Assembly: GCA_038030265.1 (NCBI GenBank)
Contig: CM075937.1
Location: 32,840,198 to 32,904,197 of the forward strand
From: Corythucha ciliata
Lineage: Eukaryota; Arthropoda; Insecta; Hemiptera; Tingidae
DNA: 64,000 nt
Direction of reading: 5' to 3'
Under the pieces are notes generated by a model, which saw only the letters and a program-made list of their open reading frames with translations, searched no databases and was not told where the DNA came from. The translations under genes and the position numbers were made by a program. The stretch's first letter is position 1. The number at the start of each line of letters is the position of its first letter. Positions 21,749 to 33,140 of this stretch are shown here, piece after piece.

Positions 21749-24540
21749 CAAGGTATATAGACTACAGAGGTATGCTCTTATCTAGGGGCTACCCCTTGGC
21801 AACCATTACATCACCCGGGTTAGACTTGAGATGAGGTGAGATGTTCTTCTAAAATTGTGATCTCGCACCCACGCTATTCCTGATCCCCCTCGGGCGGGGG
21901 AATTTCTCCGGAATCCCACCTTTTTCGCTATTTTCGGGTGTTTCCCTTCCTCCGATTTTCAACCACCCCGAAAGAGACACCGCCCAACTTTTCATTCCGC
22001 AACTTTTTTTCCCCGGCCTCATCACCTTCCCGTCAAAACTTGACCCTACAGGTCCAGCGTGCCAATGGTTCCACTGCGTACCCAGCGTTATTTTTGATGA
22101 AATCGTCTAATTCCGTGCCAAAACTATCTCCTCCCACAATTTTCGTCCGATTTTCATTTTTAATGGCTTAAAATCTTCACAACTAAATTGCGCAGAGCTG
22201 AACTGGCCGGATTTTTGAATTTCCTCCTCAAACTCGAGTTATAGCCATTTTTTTTTTCCAATTTTCAACAATTCAAACATTTAAATTCATAAAAATACCC
22301 TCTTCCCCCACCCCCATCACACAATCGATTTTTTCTTCGAAACAAAGTCGACTCCTCAGGTGTCTTACAGGCATGTGATACGTATTTTCTAGCTCGATCT
22401 GGCAACTCTTTACCGGTCAAAATGACGCCTAAAGTCGACTGGAGAAATATAGGAAAAATGAGCCAACCTTTGAGTGGGTGTGGGGGAGGGGTCAGCCCAG
22501 AATTACCGCCGAAACTTTTCAAAATTAAAGAAATTTCAATTTGACCGGCTTCTATTCATCGTAGAGGGTTCAAATTTTGATACAAGCTTCATGCTGGCGA
22601 TTTTGATTTATGCTGAATTTTGCAGATTTTTAAAACAATTTTAAGTTGGTCAAATTTCAAGTTTAAATTGCGCAAAAACTTTGCACTTTGAAAAATCGTA
22701 ACTCCTTCCAAAATCATGGTATCATCGTAGGCCGGGTCTTAAAATTTCCACTATACGGTAGCCTTTCCGGGAAAAATACCCAAAATCATGATGAAAATTT
22801 AGTTCAACCTCATAAATCGATGAATTTGAAAAAAGAAATTTTCAATTTTTTGTTCTCCATGGGGTGTTTTTTGGGCTGTTTTACCAAATTTTCAGAATCT
22901 CTTGAAATTCGGTTTATAAGGGTTTCGAAAATGGGGTCCGTTTGGCCAATTTAATTTTTCTCGACAGGGGCCCCCCCGCGAAAATGCTTTAATTTAATTG
23001 CTGGCAACGAGGGTTGAATTTCTCATATTTTCAGATTCCACTCAAATTTGGTATTTAGAGGTTGTTCGACATGAGAAAAAAGAATCTGATGTCAGTTGGG
23101 GGGTGGAAATTTTTTTCAACCCCCCTCCCCCCGTGACTGCTATTGCACGCTTATTGTACGCCTTAGAGGGTGATGTTTCAATTTTCATCGGAACCAACCC
23201 AAATTCGGTATTTAGGAGTTTTTATACATGCGGAAAAAGAAAATGACGTCAGTTGGAGGGTGAAAATTTTTTTCAACCCCCTTCCCCCCACAGTGACTTA
23301 GGGGATGAATTTTAGATTTTCATCAGAATCTACTCAAATTCGGTATTTAGGTGTTTTAGAACCTTCTAAAATTTCATGTGACGTCAGTTAAGGGGTAACA
23401 TTTTTTTTAACCCCCTTCGCCCCCCCCCTATTCGAATTAGGGGATGATTTCTATATTTTCATCAGAATCTACTCAAATTCGGTATTTAGGGGTACTGGAA
23501 ACTTCTAAAATTAAATATGACGTCAGTTGGGGGGGGGATTTATTTTAACCCCTCTGGCTCAGAGAATCCCTTTACTCTGCTTAGGGGATGATTTTTAGAG
23601 CACTGATTAGGGAATGATTTTTGGATTTTCATCGGATTGCACTCAAATTCGGCATTTAGACGTTTTAGAGCCTTCTAAAATTAAATATGACGTCAGTTTG
23701 GTAATGCACATTTTTTTCAACCCCTTTGTCACTGTGACTCCCTTTCTTAGGGTATGATTTTAAGATTTTCATCGGATTGCACTCAAATTTGGTATTTACA
23801 GTTATTGGAACTTCTAGAATTAAATATGACGTCAGTTTGGAGATGAATACTTATGATGCATCTGACATCTGGCTCCTGAGAAGCCCCACGCCCCACCCCT
23901 GGAACAAGGTCTGGCTACGCCGTTACGGATGTGCCAGAAAATTTGTAATCAATGATGGTTTGATGTAGGGTGGAAAGAATCATTATTTACTATCAAATAC
24001 GAATACATTACGAGTAAGTTGTTGGAACGTCGAAAGCCCTTCAAAGTTTAACATGAAACATGATTCGAATTAAACATCAAAGTAGCTGAACTGCAACCCT
24101 TGAATTCTATAAAATAAAGTTATTTCTTACAATAACACTCACCTAGCGCATGAAAAGTTTGGAACAACAATATTCCTCGCGTCGGTAATGCACGTTTCTT
24201 TTCTATATTGCACGCTGATTTAAAGAATTTGTGAAACCCAGAAAAACAAATTTTTAAAATATACTTCTTTTGAGCGGTTTTCTTATCCAGAACAAAAATG
24301 GCGTCAGTCTTATCAAACATTGCTTTTACCTGTACCTATAAGATCTCTAGTTTTAGCAGTGATTCCAGTCACTTACAAATGTAAAACTTGGATTACTTCC
24401 TGGTAACGAATACTCACGGGGATATTTTATTGAAATACCTACCGTCTGATTTAAATGGATCTAACCCCATGACGTCATTGCGCGAATGATTATGATTGGC
24501 TAAAAAGTTAGGAGCACACCTCTGTTGTCTATATACCTTG
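21749..24540. mobile_element. TIR element, 2,792 bp, carrying a minisatellite
   Basis: The ends are inverted complements over about 29 bp with two mismatches: caaggtatatagac at the left, gtctatataccttg at the right, then acagaggt and tgctc. The left flank gcgctacc recurs next to the right end (24542-24549, offset by one base), compatible with an 8-bp hAT-type duplication of the repeat that starts at 24541. The CA..TG termini fit hAT. Internally it holds the 135-170-bp minisatellite at 23020-23880. A minus frame at 24120-24320 (66 residues) has no recognisable transposase domain. Confidence 0.6.
23020..23880 (+). repeat. Minisatellite, six diverged units of about 135-170 bp
   Basis: The block ctcaaattcggtatttag recurs near 23041, 23198, 23332, 23471, 23641 and 23781. 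Each unit also contains a tgacgtcagtt-type block and most contain a tttttttcaacccc-type block. Perfect tgacgtca octamers occur at 23244, 23379, 23518, 23688 and 23827; the first unit has a degraded form near 23088. Confidence 0.85.
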
Positions 24541-24960
24541 CGCGCTACCTGCTTCGTAAGTTGCCCATTACGATAACATAATAACTCCAGTAAGTTGAAT
24601 TTTTCATAACTTGGTACTTTATATCTTCAGTTTTTGAAAACTGTACAGTAAAGGTTTAAAACTGACGTGAAAAGTTTTTTACATGTCAGTTTTCTATAAC
24701 CTTGTGCAACCTTTGTTGAAATGTTATCAGCTCATCCGTGATTATATAAATATCTTAAGACATGGTTTTTTCTTTGTCAGAAGAATAAAACTGGGTAATA
24801 TTCGACGACGGTTGCGCGAAAAATAACGTACATCACTCGACTATCAAGTGGTATTACCCGCTCGTTTTTAATTAGCGGCCTCGGCAAGCCTCGTCCGCCA
24901 AACAAAACACTTGCAAGTAATGCACCACTTATACTAATCTTGTAATGTAATCCACTATTT
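24541..24960. repeat. Dispersed repeat, uninterrupted copy
   Basis: Full-length counterpart of the split copy at 10144-12113. Starts cgcgctacctgcttcgtaag and ends near taatcttgtaatgtaat. It contains one tatcagct at 24724-24731, giving the empty site for the hAT-like insertion. An internal hairpin (aaaactgacgtgaaaa...ttttttacatgtcagtttt) is also present in both copies. Confidence 0.85.
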
Positions 24961-25689
24961 TTGGCTGCAGTCGTCGAAAGTTCAATTTTTTTTCTTATTA
25001 TGTCTTACTAAAAATGTCAAAAAACTATTACCTATTTAGATTAGCTGCACGTACCTCAATATGAAGGGCTCGGTAGTTCACAATAATTACAAAAGGCTTG
25101 GTTTGAGAGGAAAACGCTTAACTCGCTTGACTAATCGAGAGGGGTTCGTTGGTATTTTAAGTATAAAAAGATATTTCATAAGACTCGCTATTCCGCGCGA
25201 TTTAAGATTAAAAATAAAATTTAGAATACTTACTTTGCGGAGTTCGAATAAAGGTGTAAGAAACTTTGAAAAGACACCAATGATAAAGTATCTTAATTAT
25301 TTCTTTTTCATCAAGTTCAACATTAATTGAATTATTCTGAAGGCTCGAGGATTTAATTAATAAAATAATAGTATCTGTGATTACTTCAAAAGTAGATTGC
25401 ACCGACTTTAATTTCCAATGAGAGTGCTCAAGGGTGAATTTCCCAATGGAGGAATTTCTTACTTAAAAAAAAATAAAATGAACTAGACAAGACAAAATAA
25501 ATATAAAGTTTTGTAGTCTCTTAAGACTAATTTGACAGTTTTGAAATGATTTCACGGAAATGATGTTACGGTGTGGCGTGTAAATGACGTCACACTATCG
25601 GTAAGGTGCCTTGATCTTCTGAGTAGTGGGAGCTCATTTCCTATCACGGCATAATCGGGCTTCAGTTCGTCCTGTTGGAATGATTAAGA

Positions 25690-26664
25690 CTGATCCAAAA
25701 TTGGCTTTAACCCTTTACTGACTACGGACGAGATAACTCGTCTTGAAGAGTCAGGGCCACCAAAGCTATGGACGAATATACTCGTCTGGGGTCTGGGCGT
25801 CCCTTGCTGCTAACGACGAGTATACTCGTCCCGGCTCGATTGGACTACGATGTGGCCATCTATTGGCACTGAGGAGTACTTATTAGTGTTTTATCGGTGG
25901 TACGAGAAAAATTCTTGTTAAAAAAGGCGCTAGGTTTTGTATGATAACTTGAATGTTAGCCTGTTGATTGGTGGCGCATCGTGTTTGTTTGTGAAGCCAG
26001 CGTGTTTGTTCGAATGTTTTGAAGTTTCTCATTATACAAAATTTGTTTAAAACCCCACAAAATATAATATTGTTATGAAATATTGTATGGGTATTATGAA
26101 GGGCGTTCAATGGTCTAGGTATGTTGCCAGATCGTTTATTACATTAGAGCTCAATTAAATCGGCTAACATTATTTTTAATTAATTAATTACCTACTATTA
26201 CTTTATCAATTAACTAATTGAAAATGGAATTTGTATTTTGAAATAATGAGGGTTGAACCATTTATTGATTGGAAGTGGCGCCCCCTACTAGGGGTGCGGC
26301 CGCAGATCGAGCGGTTAGCATTAAAAGGGTTAAAAAGTACTGTATATTTCTGTAGTGTAAAGGTCGATTCAGACTATACGGACGTGACACGGGAACACGC
26401 GCTGTCCCACGTGTGAAAAAAATGTTCTAGAAAAGGCTTTCATTTGTTTTCGTTCACATTGCTCTGACAAGCATCATCCCACGTCCGTCCGTATAGTCCG
26501 AATCAACCTTTACACTACAGAAATATACAGTACTTTTTAAAGCCAATGTTGGCGCCACGTCCGGGCTATGTGAACATAAACAAACAAACTCCTTTTCTGG
26601 AGTTTTGTATCACGCGTGGGAATACGTGTTCCCACGTCACGTCCGATTAGTCGGAATCGACCTT
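25690..26664. mobile_element. Nested palindromic (foldback) element hosting the piggyBac-like MITE
   Basis: The sequence ttggcttt-ttaa-aaagtactgtatatttctg (25701-25710 joined to 26330 onward) reappears inverted at 26500-26555, where it is continuous. A second inverted pair, aaggtcgattc..ggacgtgac near 26350-26390 and gtcacgtccga..gaatcgacctt near 26635-26664, shows at least two nested palindromes. Confidence 0.75.
25711..26329. mobile_element. piggyBac-like MITE, 619 bp, TTAA flanks
   Basis: Bounded by ttaa on both sides (25707-25710 and 26330-26333). It begins ccctttactgac and ends gcattaaaaggg, so the tips ccctttt/aaaaggg are inverted. TTAA target use is the hallmark of piggyBac. Near the left end three 16-bp palindromes of the form gacgagtatactcgtc start at 25727, 25771 and 25815, exactly 44 bp apart. 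No transposase frame. Confidence 0.85.
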
Positions 26665-27313
26665 AAGTCTGCCATTATAAATTTGACAAACAATCCATTT
26701 TTATCGGTTCCTATGGAAAAATAGACATGGAACAATTGGATGAATACAAGGAGACTGTGGAGTGTGGGCATAATGACATGTCGGCCTGCGGACTCAACCT
26801 GTTGCTCACTTTGCGAGGATCACTTTTTAACGCAAATGCATTGGTATTCATAGTGAGAAATAGTACAAGTCGAAAACATAATAAATACCTATTCCTAACT
26901 TTCATTTATACACCAGCGCTCATGTGGCGACTAGGTTAGGGAACCAGATGTGAAAGTCGTTTCCGAGGACACCTGGCACGAAAGCGTAGGACAGAAGGAG
27001 GACGCTTGTGACGAAATGTAGGAAACAATATTATAACGACTAACAAACTCAGTTTGATGTTAAAATCGTTGTTTACTCACAACTTCAGAAAAACGAAACT
27101 TATACCGAGCTTTCGGAAGAATATTTTTCCTTCATCAGGGTTTTACAAAGAAACAAGAAAACAATAAATGCCAATAAATCCCATAACCAGCACCCCCCCC
27201 GCCCTTTGACAAGAAGTAATTAGTTGTACTTACAAAATTTCTTTTTATGATGTAAACATTACATTAAAATATCGTTGAATATTTGCTTTGTTGATTTGGC
27301 TGTTCTGAAAATT

Positions 27314-27498
27314 AAATGGGAAGTTGGTTATTTAAATTTGAACAATACAGCCGCGTTAGTTTTTGTACAGAATGCCATGGTTTTGCTGTAGTGGCGATAA
27401 GAATGCTGATGAGGGGCACCGGGATTGGGCCCGAAATGCATTCTGTACAAAAACTTCGCGGCTGTATTGTTCAAATTTAAATAACCAACTTCCCATTT
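27314..27498. mobile_element. 185-bp foldback MITE
   Basis: Arms of about 60 bp: aaatgggaagttggttattt at the left and its inverted complement at the right, with the inner match gtacagaatgc. It lies between the outer inverted repeat and the minus-strand Penelope-like fragment. Noncoding. Confidence 0.85.
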
Positions 27499-27579
27499 GC
27501 ATTAAAATAAAATAAAAATGGCAATAAAAATAAAAACCGAAGCACAAAACAAACAGTGAAAAACTATAGTCTCCATGTC

Positions 27580-28140
27580 AAAAATCGATATTGTTAGTGT
27601 GATCGCTTAGACTACGAGGGTTAGTAGGTAATGCATGCATGAAACTGTTGCCGTAGGAGCCTACGTTGTCTGTCTTCCCTCGTTGAGGTGCGTTAAAAAT
27701 GAACCGGTTTCGGCTGTTCACCATCTTCAGCGTCTGTAAGTCCAACTGAAACTGTGTGGTACTGGTGTCACCCACCTGTATTTATACCTCCGGTCGTAAG
27801 CCCTCCCTTTCACTTTCCCCCACTGTCACCCCTGGTGTGTATGTTTATAATGAAAAAGTCCGTTATTTTCTGTCTTTTGTCAGGCTGTCTTAGGATGTTA
27901 CGTGAAGTGGTTGCGTCGGATGTATTTGTTTTTTGGCCTCAGGTGAAATGTTTTGGGTCGCCTTTCTTTTTATTGGATAAACCTCCTTTAGAGGAGCAAA
28001 GATAGTGTCAGAAGTGGTGTTGAGCTGTTCGTTGATGATGCTTCCCTCGAACGTTTTTTGTTTGTAAATTTCCATGTTCTCCAGTATGTTTAGTCTTCGT
28101 CCTTTCTGTCTTGCGTGTATAAGTTTCATGGATTGTAGCA
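27580..28140 (-). pseudogene. Penelope-like C-terminal fragment and 3' region, minus copy
   Basis: Reading from 28140 downward, one frame gives SMKLIHARQKGRRLNILENM followed by EIYKQKTFEGSIINEQLN, the segment just after the GIY-YIG endonuclease in the plus copy, ending at a stop near 27890. Downstream is a 3' region containing the phrase gctgaagatggtgaacagcc (inverted, near 27735). The catalytic domains are absent. Confidence 0.7.
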
Positions 28141-28960
28141 TTGAGGACTGACAATACGATAAGGAACGCGACTCGAGCAAAAGCCGAAAAAATCGACATA
28201 TATGATCGAAATGGGGTATACAAGTTAACATGTTCATGCGATGAAGTTTACATTGGGCGAACCGGAAGGAAGTTGAGACAACGATACAGGGAACACATAG
28301 CATCATATAACAAACACAAGATCGACTCAAACTTTGCTAACCAGGATTGTGTCATCTTCCCACCCCGGTGGAACGCCCTTTAGGGCGCAGGTACCGGGAA
28401 TGCCGGTCTTGGCGGCCGGGAAGTGACCCGGCACGTGCAGGTCCTGGTTTTCTCCACCCCACTCCCCGTCAGCCGTGCCAGCTGGTCAAAACTGACACGT
28501 TACCGGTGTGGACCGCTTGGCGGTGGGGAGTTTTACAGGTGAAATGTGAGGTGGAGAGTGATACCCTTTGCTAACCTGAAAACTTTGCTAACCACCTTCG
28601 CACACATAAACACCAACCACAAAACATAACACAATCCATGAAACTTATACACGCAAGACAGAAAGGACGAAGACTAAACATACTGGAGAAAATGGAAATT
28701 TACAAACAAAAAACGTTCGAGGGAAGCATCATCAACGAACAGCTCAACTCCACTTCTGACACTATCTTTGCACCTCTAAAGGAGGTATAAATACAGGTGG
28801 GTGACACCAGTACCACACAGTTTCAGTTGGACTTACAGACGCTGAAGATGGCGAACAGCCGAAACCAGTTCGTTTTTAACGCACCTCAACGAGGGAAGAC
28901 AGAAAACTGTAGGCTCCTATGGCTACAGTTTCATGCATGCATCAAAAATCGAACTAAAGG
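28141..28960 (+). pseudogene. Penelope-like GIY-YIG endonuclease fragment, plus copy
   Basis: The frame from 28141 contains GVYKLTCSCDEVYIGRTGRK followed by LRQRYREH, the GIY-YIG nuclease core as found at the C-terminus of Penelope-like elements: a V-Y in place of the first I-Y, YIG, the catalytic-region Arg and the YREH motif. The Cys pair TCSC before it is also typical. The frame is cut at about 28342 by a 237-bp GC-rich insertion and resumes after 28593 with an intact HLRTHKHQPQ-type continuation, ending near 28788. The RT domain is missing. A 3' region follows (gctgaagatggcgaacagcc near 28839). Confidence 0.8.
28343..28579. mobile_element. GC-rich insertion in the GIY-YIG frame, 14-bp target duplication
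   Basis: Flanked by aaactttgctaacc at 28329-28342 and 28580-28593. A third partial copy, ctttgctaacc, lies at the inner right edge (28566-28576). The insert is much richer in GC than its surroundings (cggcggccggg-type text). A long duplication suggests a retroposed SINE or truncated LINE, but the family is not recognised. Confidence 0.65.
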
Positions 28961-29269
28961 AGCACACAAGCGTAGCAAAGCGGGTATAACGCACGAACCA
29001 ATAGCCCCTTTTTTCCCGGTGTCCCTCATAATAATCTTACCCTGTACACAACCAATTTCAATGAAAAAAACCCGAACATCAAGACATAAAAATAAAAATA
29101 ACTAATACGCTACTAAATAAATATATAAATAAAACATAATATATTCTTCCGAAAGCTCGGTGTAAGTTTCGTTTTTCTGAAGTTGTGACCACAAGCCTGC
29201 AAACTTTTGTGTCAAATCTGGAAGTATTGGTCGAATCACATAAACACGTCGTTTACTCGGTTTGAAAGT

Positions 29270-29880
29270 GAAAAATCCACGAAATTGGGGTTTGAAAGAG
29301 CGAAAATCCGCAAAACTTGGGATTTCTAAGGACCGAAATGACGAAATTTGGGTTTCGCATAATAAAACCGAGTTCGGTAATTCGGTGTTTGAAAGAGTTG
29401 AATTAGTTTTTCGAATTTGCTAATTCACCTGCGAAACTGATTTTATTATGAGCAAAACCCCACAAAATGTGGTTTTTAAAAGCGTGAAAATTAGGATAGG
29501 AAACAGCAAAATCCGTTAAATTGTATTTTTAAAGTTCCAAGTTTAAAATACTTGAAAGACAAAATTGGAGGAAGAAAACGCATAATAACAAAACTTGTTT
29601 TTCCGAAATTCGTTTTCATCCAAATTAGTTCTAAATTAACCGAACCTGCAAAAATGATATTCTAAATAGCTGAAGCCACGAAATATTCCCTTGAATTTGA
29701 GGCTCTAAACGAGCTAATCCCACGAAATTGTGCTCTGAAAGAGCGAAAGTCCGTAAAATTGGTTCATGGAAGAGCAAAACTTACGAAAATTGGGTTTTTA
29801 AATGACGAACCCCACGAAATTCAGATTTTAAAAGCTTGAAAATCCGTGAAATTGGAGTCAAATTTGAAACATTTGGATGG
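29270..29880. repeat. Degenerate minisatellite, units of about 36 bp
   Basis: Repeated theme 'aaaatccgcgaaattggggtt-tgaaagagcg' with heavy divergence, roughly 15 units by eye. The inverse theme appears at 39560-40290. Noncoding. Confidence 0.6.
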
Positions 29881-30222
29881 AAGATCTCCCCGAGAACGTG
29901 ATGAACAAGAACCGTGATAGTGAAAAGTGGACAGTGTAAGTTTCGGCTAAACCCCACAGCTTTTTTGAAACATGAACGTGAAATATGTTCGAAGTTACAG
30001 ACCAGAGTTGTAAGCTGAGCCGAAAAAGCAGGAGAAAAAAGAGGACACTTTTGATCTCACCCCGGACACACGAAAAATGATCCCACAGTCCCCGGACGCT
30101 CTAAAAAGTAGGACATGTCCGGGGAAAGTAGGACGTCTGGTGACCTTAGACTAGGTGAAACGACTCCCTGGGCCTGGGGTACCCTTCAATTTTCAATTGG
30201 GTTTACTTTAGTAATTCTCTAT

Positions 30223-30261
30223 ATCGCACCCTCGCTACCTGTCGTAACTAAAAAACATATT

Positions 30262-30296
<35 letters not shown>

Positions 30297-30388
30297 AGTT
30301 TTCAGCCAAGTTTTCAAAAACTGTTTTTTGGTATTTTCTGAAAAAAATATGTTTTTGAGTTACGACACTATTGTAGCGAGGGTGCGAT
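30223..30388. mobile_element. Foldback MITE with a long internal poly-A
   Basis: The arms atcgcaccctcgctac...gtcgtaact and the inverted agttacgac...gtagcgagggtgcgat flank an A run of more than 30 bases (30265-30294) and a second inner hairpin (ccaagttttcaaaaactg). Noncoding. Confidence 0.75.
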
Positions 30389-30430
30389 TATGATTGATTC
30401 TCACTACCACAATAATCAAAACGAAGCAAG

Positions 30431-30800
30431 TAGGTTTGTTCGTTTGTCGTCCGGAGCTGCTCTGGACTGCACGAACAGTTCGAAAAGCGTTCTTTTGTAA
30501 TCCCGAACTACACTGAAAGCGTTCGTTTGTCAAATCTCAGACTGTTCAGTGCAGCACTGTCTACACTGTAAAATTAGGAGGAGCTTGCTGCTCGAAATGT
30601 TATAACCTGCTCAATAATTACCTTTCATCACTCATTTCCTTCTGAGAAGCGGAAATTAATTCATAAAGGTAATGTTTTTGTTCCCGTAAGGTTAGGCATT
30701 TGCACGAAAAGCGTTCGTTTGCTTTTTAGAAATGACGTCCATCCCGGACTGCTCGAACTACATCTGAACCACAATACTGAAAAACAAACGAACAAACCTA
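30431..30800. mobile_element. 370-bp TIR MITE
   Basis: Perfect 17-bp TIRs: taggtttgttcgtttgt at the left and acaaacgaacaaaccta at the right. The outer TA on each side could be a Tc1/mariner-type target. Internal blocks such as aaaagcgttc recur in direct orientation. Noncoding. Confidence 0.75.
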
Positions 30801-31269
30801 GTGACACCGAGCAGATGTTGTTACCCCAGATCGTTAGTTCATCTTACCTTGGCAAGAGCGCTGCTGTATTTATGAAAGATGTCAATACTATAGGTAATTT
30901 ATCGTGATCATATTTAGCCACAGTCACATACGTTTATGGTCAGAACACTTAGGTCCGGTCTACACGAGTGATAAGTGTCGCACTTATCACCGGGACCGTG
31001 GATAAACACGGAAATCAATGGGAGAGCGACTGTTATATCGCTCGAGTGCATCGAAAATGAGAATGGTCGCAACGACCTGTCGACATATATCTTGTTCCAA
31101 TACACCTTTACTGTATATTTATACATGTTGCCGACATAGTTATAGCGCGTCAAATTAAACGTGGACCTCGCCCTCCTGTGATCAGCCCCTCTAGTTATTT
31201 TTCCTTACCCCCTCAATGGAACTTTGGCTTGATAATAACACTTATCTTTGGTAAACAGTGGAACAACCA

Positions 31270-31500
31270 ATCAACGATATATAAAAGAACTGGATTGCTC
31301 ATCACTGCTGATAAAGACCAGCTGATAATAGCCATCAAATAAGCTCCCATAGTGGATGAGAGGGGTGGAGTTTCAAAATAAGTGCCATATTGCCATAACT
31401 ACGCAAGGAGAGGGACATGGTGATTGTTTACCAGGGGACGACCTGCCCCTCCACGCCCCTCCAGTCCTCTGTGAGCAATCCAGGTTTATATATCGTTGCA
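31270..31500 (+). repeat. Dispersed repeat, uninterrupted copy (empty site)
   Basis: Counterpart of 20233-20580. Text such as attgctcatcactgctgata and tggatgagaggggtggagt is shared. It reads gcaatccaggtttatatatc without the 137-bp MITE. Confidence 0.8.
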
Positions 31501-31944
31501 ACCAATAGACGATTTCCGTGGAAAAAGCGAAGGTTTAGAACTGCAGGTTATGGGTTTATTTCTAGTTGCCTAGAGCCTCTTTAACAGTATTTTTTTTTTT
31601 TCACATTGCTAGCATTACTACGAGTGTATTTCGGTTTCAAATACTACATGATTTTGTGAGTTTTTCGTTTATTTTGAGTCTGCAATTACACTTCCTTTAC
31701 GTGCTTCTCATCTAAAGTAAGAAAAATGCGATACTATTGGTGCTTCGGTGACTAAACGAGATCTTCCATTCCGGGTCGACCTGGTTTTGACCCAGCTACT
31801 AAATTTATCCCTTTCCATCAACCTTACCGGCACTTGACTGAAAACGTCTCAAATTGAAGAAAAAGGGAAAAGAAAGTACACGCATGTGAAGGAATGTGAT
31901 AAATGCGCAACTATGATGGGACTTCATGTTAAGGTAAGGCACTA

Positions 31945-32173
31945 TAAAACACGAGTACTGCAACACGCAAATCGGCGCCATACTTGGTCCCTCATATGAT
32001 TATAATTATCACCTGATCTCATTGACAAGTAGGATATTTTTATTTATTTCGACCGCGTTCCGCGTTTGTTTGCTGTTACTATGACAATTTTTTCATTCAT
32101 CATATTGTGTTTACCCTAACGACTGAGGGACCAAATATGGCGCTGAAATCCGTGTTGCAGTACCTGTGTTTTA
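31945..32173. mobile_element. 229-bp foldback MITE
   Basis: Arms of about 48 bp: taaaacacgagtactgcaac at the left, inverted as gttgcagtacctgtgtttta at the right, with inner ends ttggtccctca and tgagggacc. Noncoding. Confidence 0.85.
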
Positions 32174-33140
32174 AAGGTTCTCTAGTTAAGGTGCTGCCGG
32201 AACGACGAGTTTTCATCGGTACGTTTCGTGAGACGGAGGCTGAAGAATAAAATCAGAATTGAATAACTGCAAATGTGGTTTTAGTTTGACGGGAATGAGA
32301 GAAAAATAAGTTCACTTTACACAGCACAAGACAAGAGTAACCCATAACCTGGCCTAAGCGGGTTGCAAAACTGTTGAAGTAGGACTGGAGAGCGCATGAG
32401 TGGAAATCGTCTATTAAGTAACGAAAGTAGAGGGGAGTAGTTGTATCTAATCGAATAGAGAGCGCTGGTCGCGGGTTCATGTTCTTCTTGACGGTCTGTA
32501 ATTGTGCTTGTCCTATTTTCGGGAAATTCTCACCGAAAAATGAATTAATGCTGGTTTTGAGTTGATTTCGTGCTACCTTCAGTTTACTTAACCAGACTCC
32601 CTCGATGGGTGTTGTTCGGCTTCGATTTTTCCGAGGGTTATTTCATATTTATCAGCCGATTACTCAGAAAAAACTCATGCAGATCTGATTTACCTACATG
32701 CATGATCTCAAACATTTTTAAGCTTACGCCGATTTCTGAAACACAGGAAGTGAAGTTGAGTGCTTCTGAGGAAGGGTGAGGCGACATTAATATCGTAACT
32801 GTCCTTTTCCATTCAAACTCAACCGACTGATAAATTGCCTGTCGATTGTCATACCTTTCTGATCACCACACAAGTCGGCAGCAAAATGTAATAGGTGGTC
32901 GATCAAGGGAAAGGGGAATTGGCTGGAGATGTTAGACGGTAAGACAATATCAGACAAATTGTCATCCAGTTAAGTCTTCCTCCTCCTCTTCATCCTCACC
33001 TGTTCACCGCGCTGCAACTCGTGGACAGATGGAATTGAAACCAGTCAATCATATCAAATCAGTAGCTCTCTCTCTCTCTTCAACTCCCTCCACCTAAACG
33101 GCAACTCTTAAGCCCGTCCGTTTCCTTCTTTTTCGTACAG
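32174..33140 (+). other. Intron-like sequence, no element recognised
   Basis: Contains only weak open frames. The right end is a strong pyrimidine tract (gtttccttctttttcgtacag) that supports the proposed exon at 33141. Confidence 0.4.

Larger units (their letters stand above)
27077..29187. mobile_element. Head-to-head pair of Penelope-like element fragments
   Basis: Outer inverted repeats: caacttcagaaaaacgaaac near 27081 and gtttcgtttttctgaagttg near 29167. Inside, a minus-strand fragment (about 28140 down to 27580) and a plus-strand fragment (28141 to about 28960) share the same C-terminal coding sequence and 3' region in opposite directions, meeting near 28141. The plus copy lacks roughly 200 bp that the minus copy has between two ggaggt-containing sites. 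Confidence 0.75.

Noticed and set aside
23020..23880. CRISPR-like array
   Set aside because: Units are 135-170 bp, imperfect throughout and in an animal-type sequence. It is a minisatellite.
27754..28005. 83-residue plus-strand frame
   Set aside because: Antisense to the Penelope-like 3' region.
32570..32779. 69-residue frame after a ctaccttcag acceptor-like site
   Set aside because: No matching donor in phase 1 and no recognisable motif.
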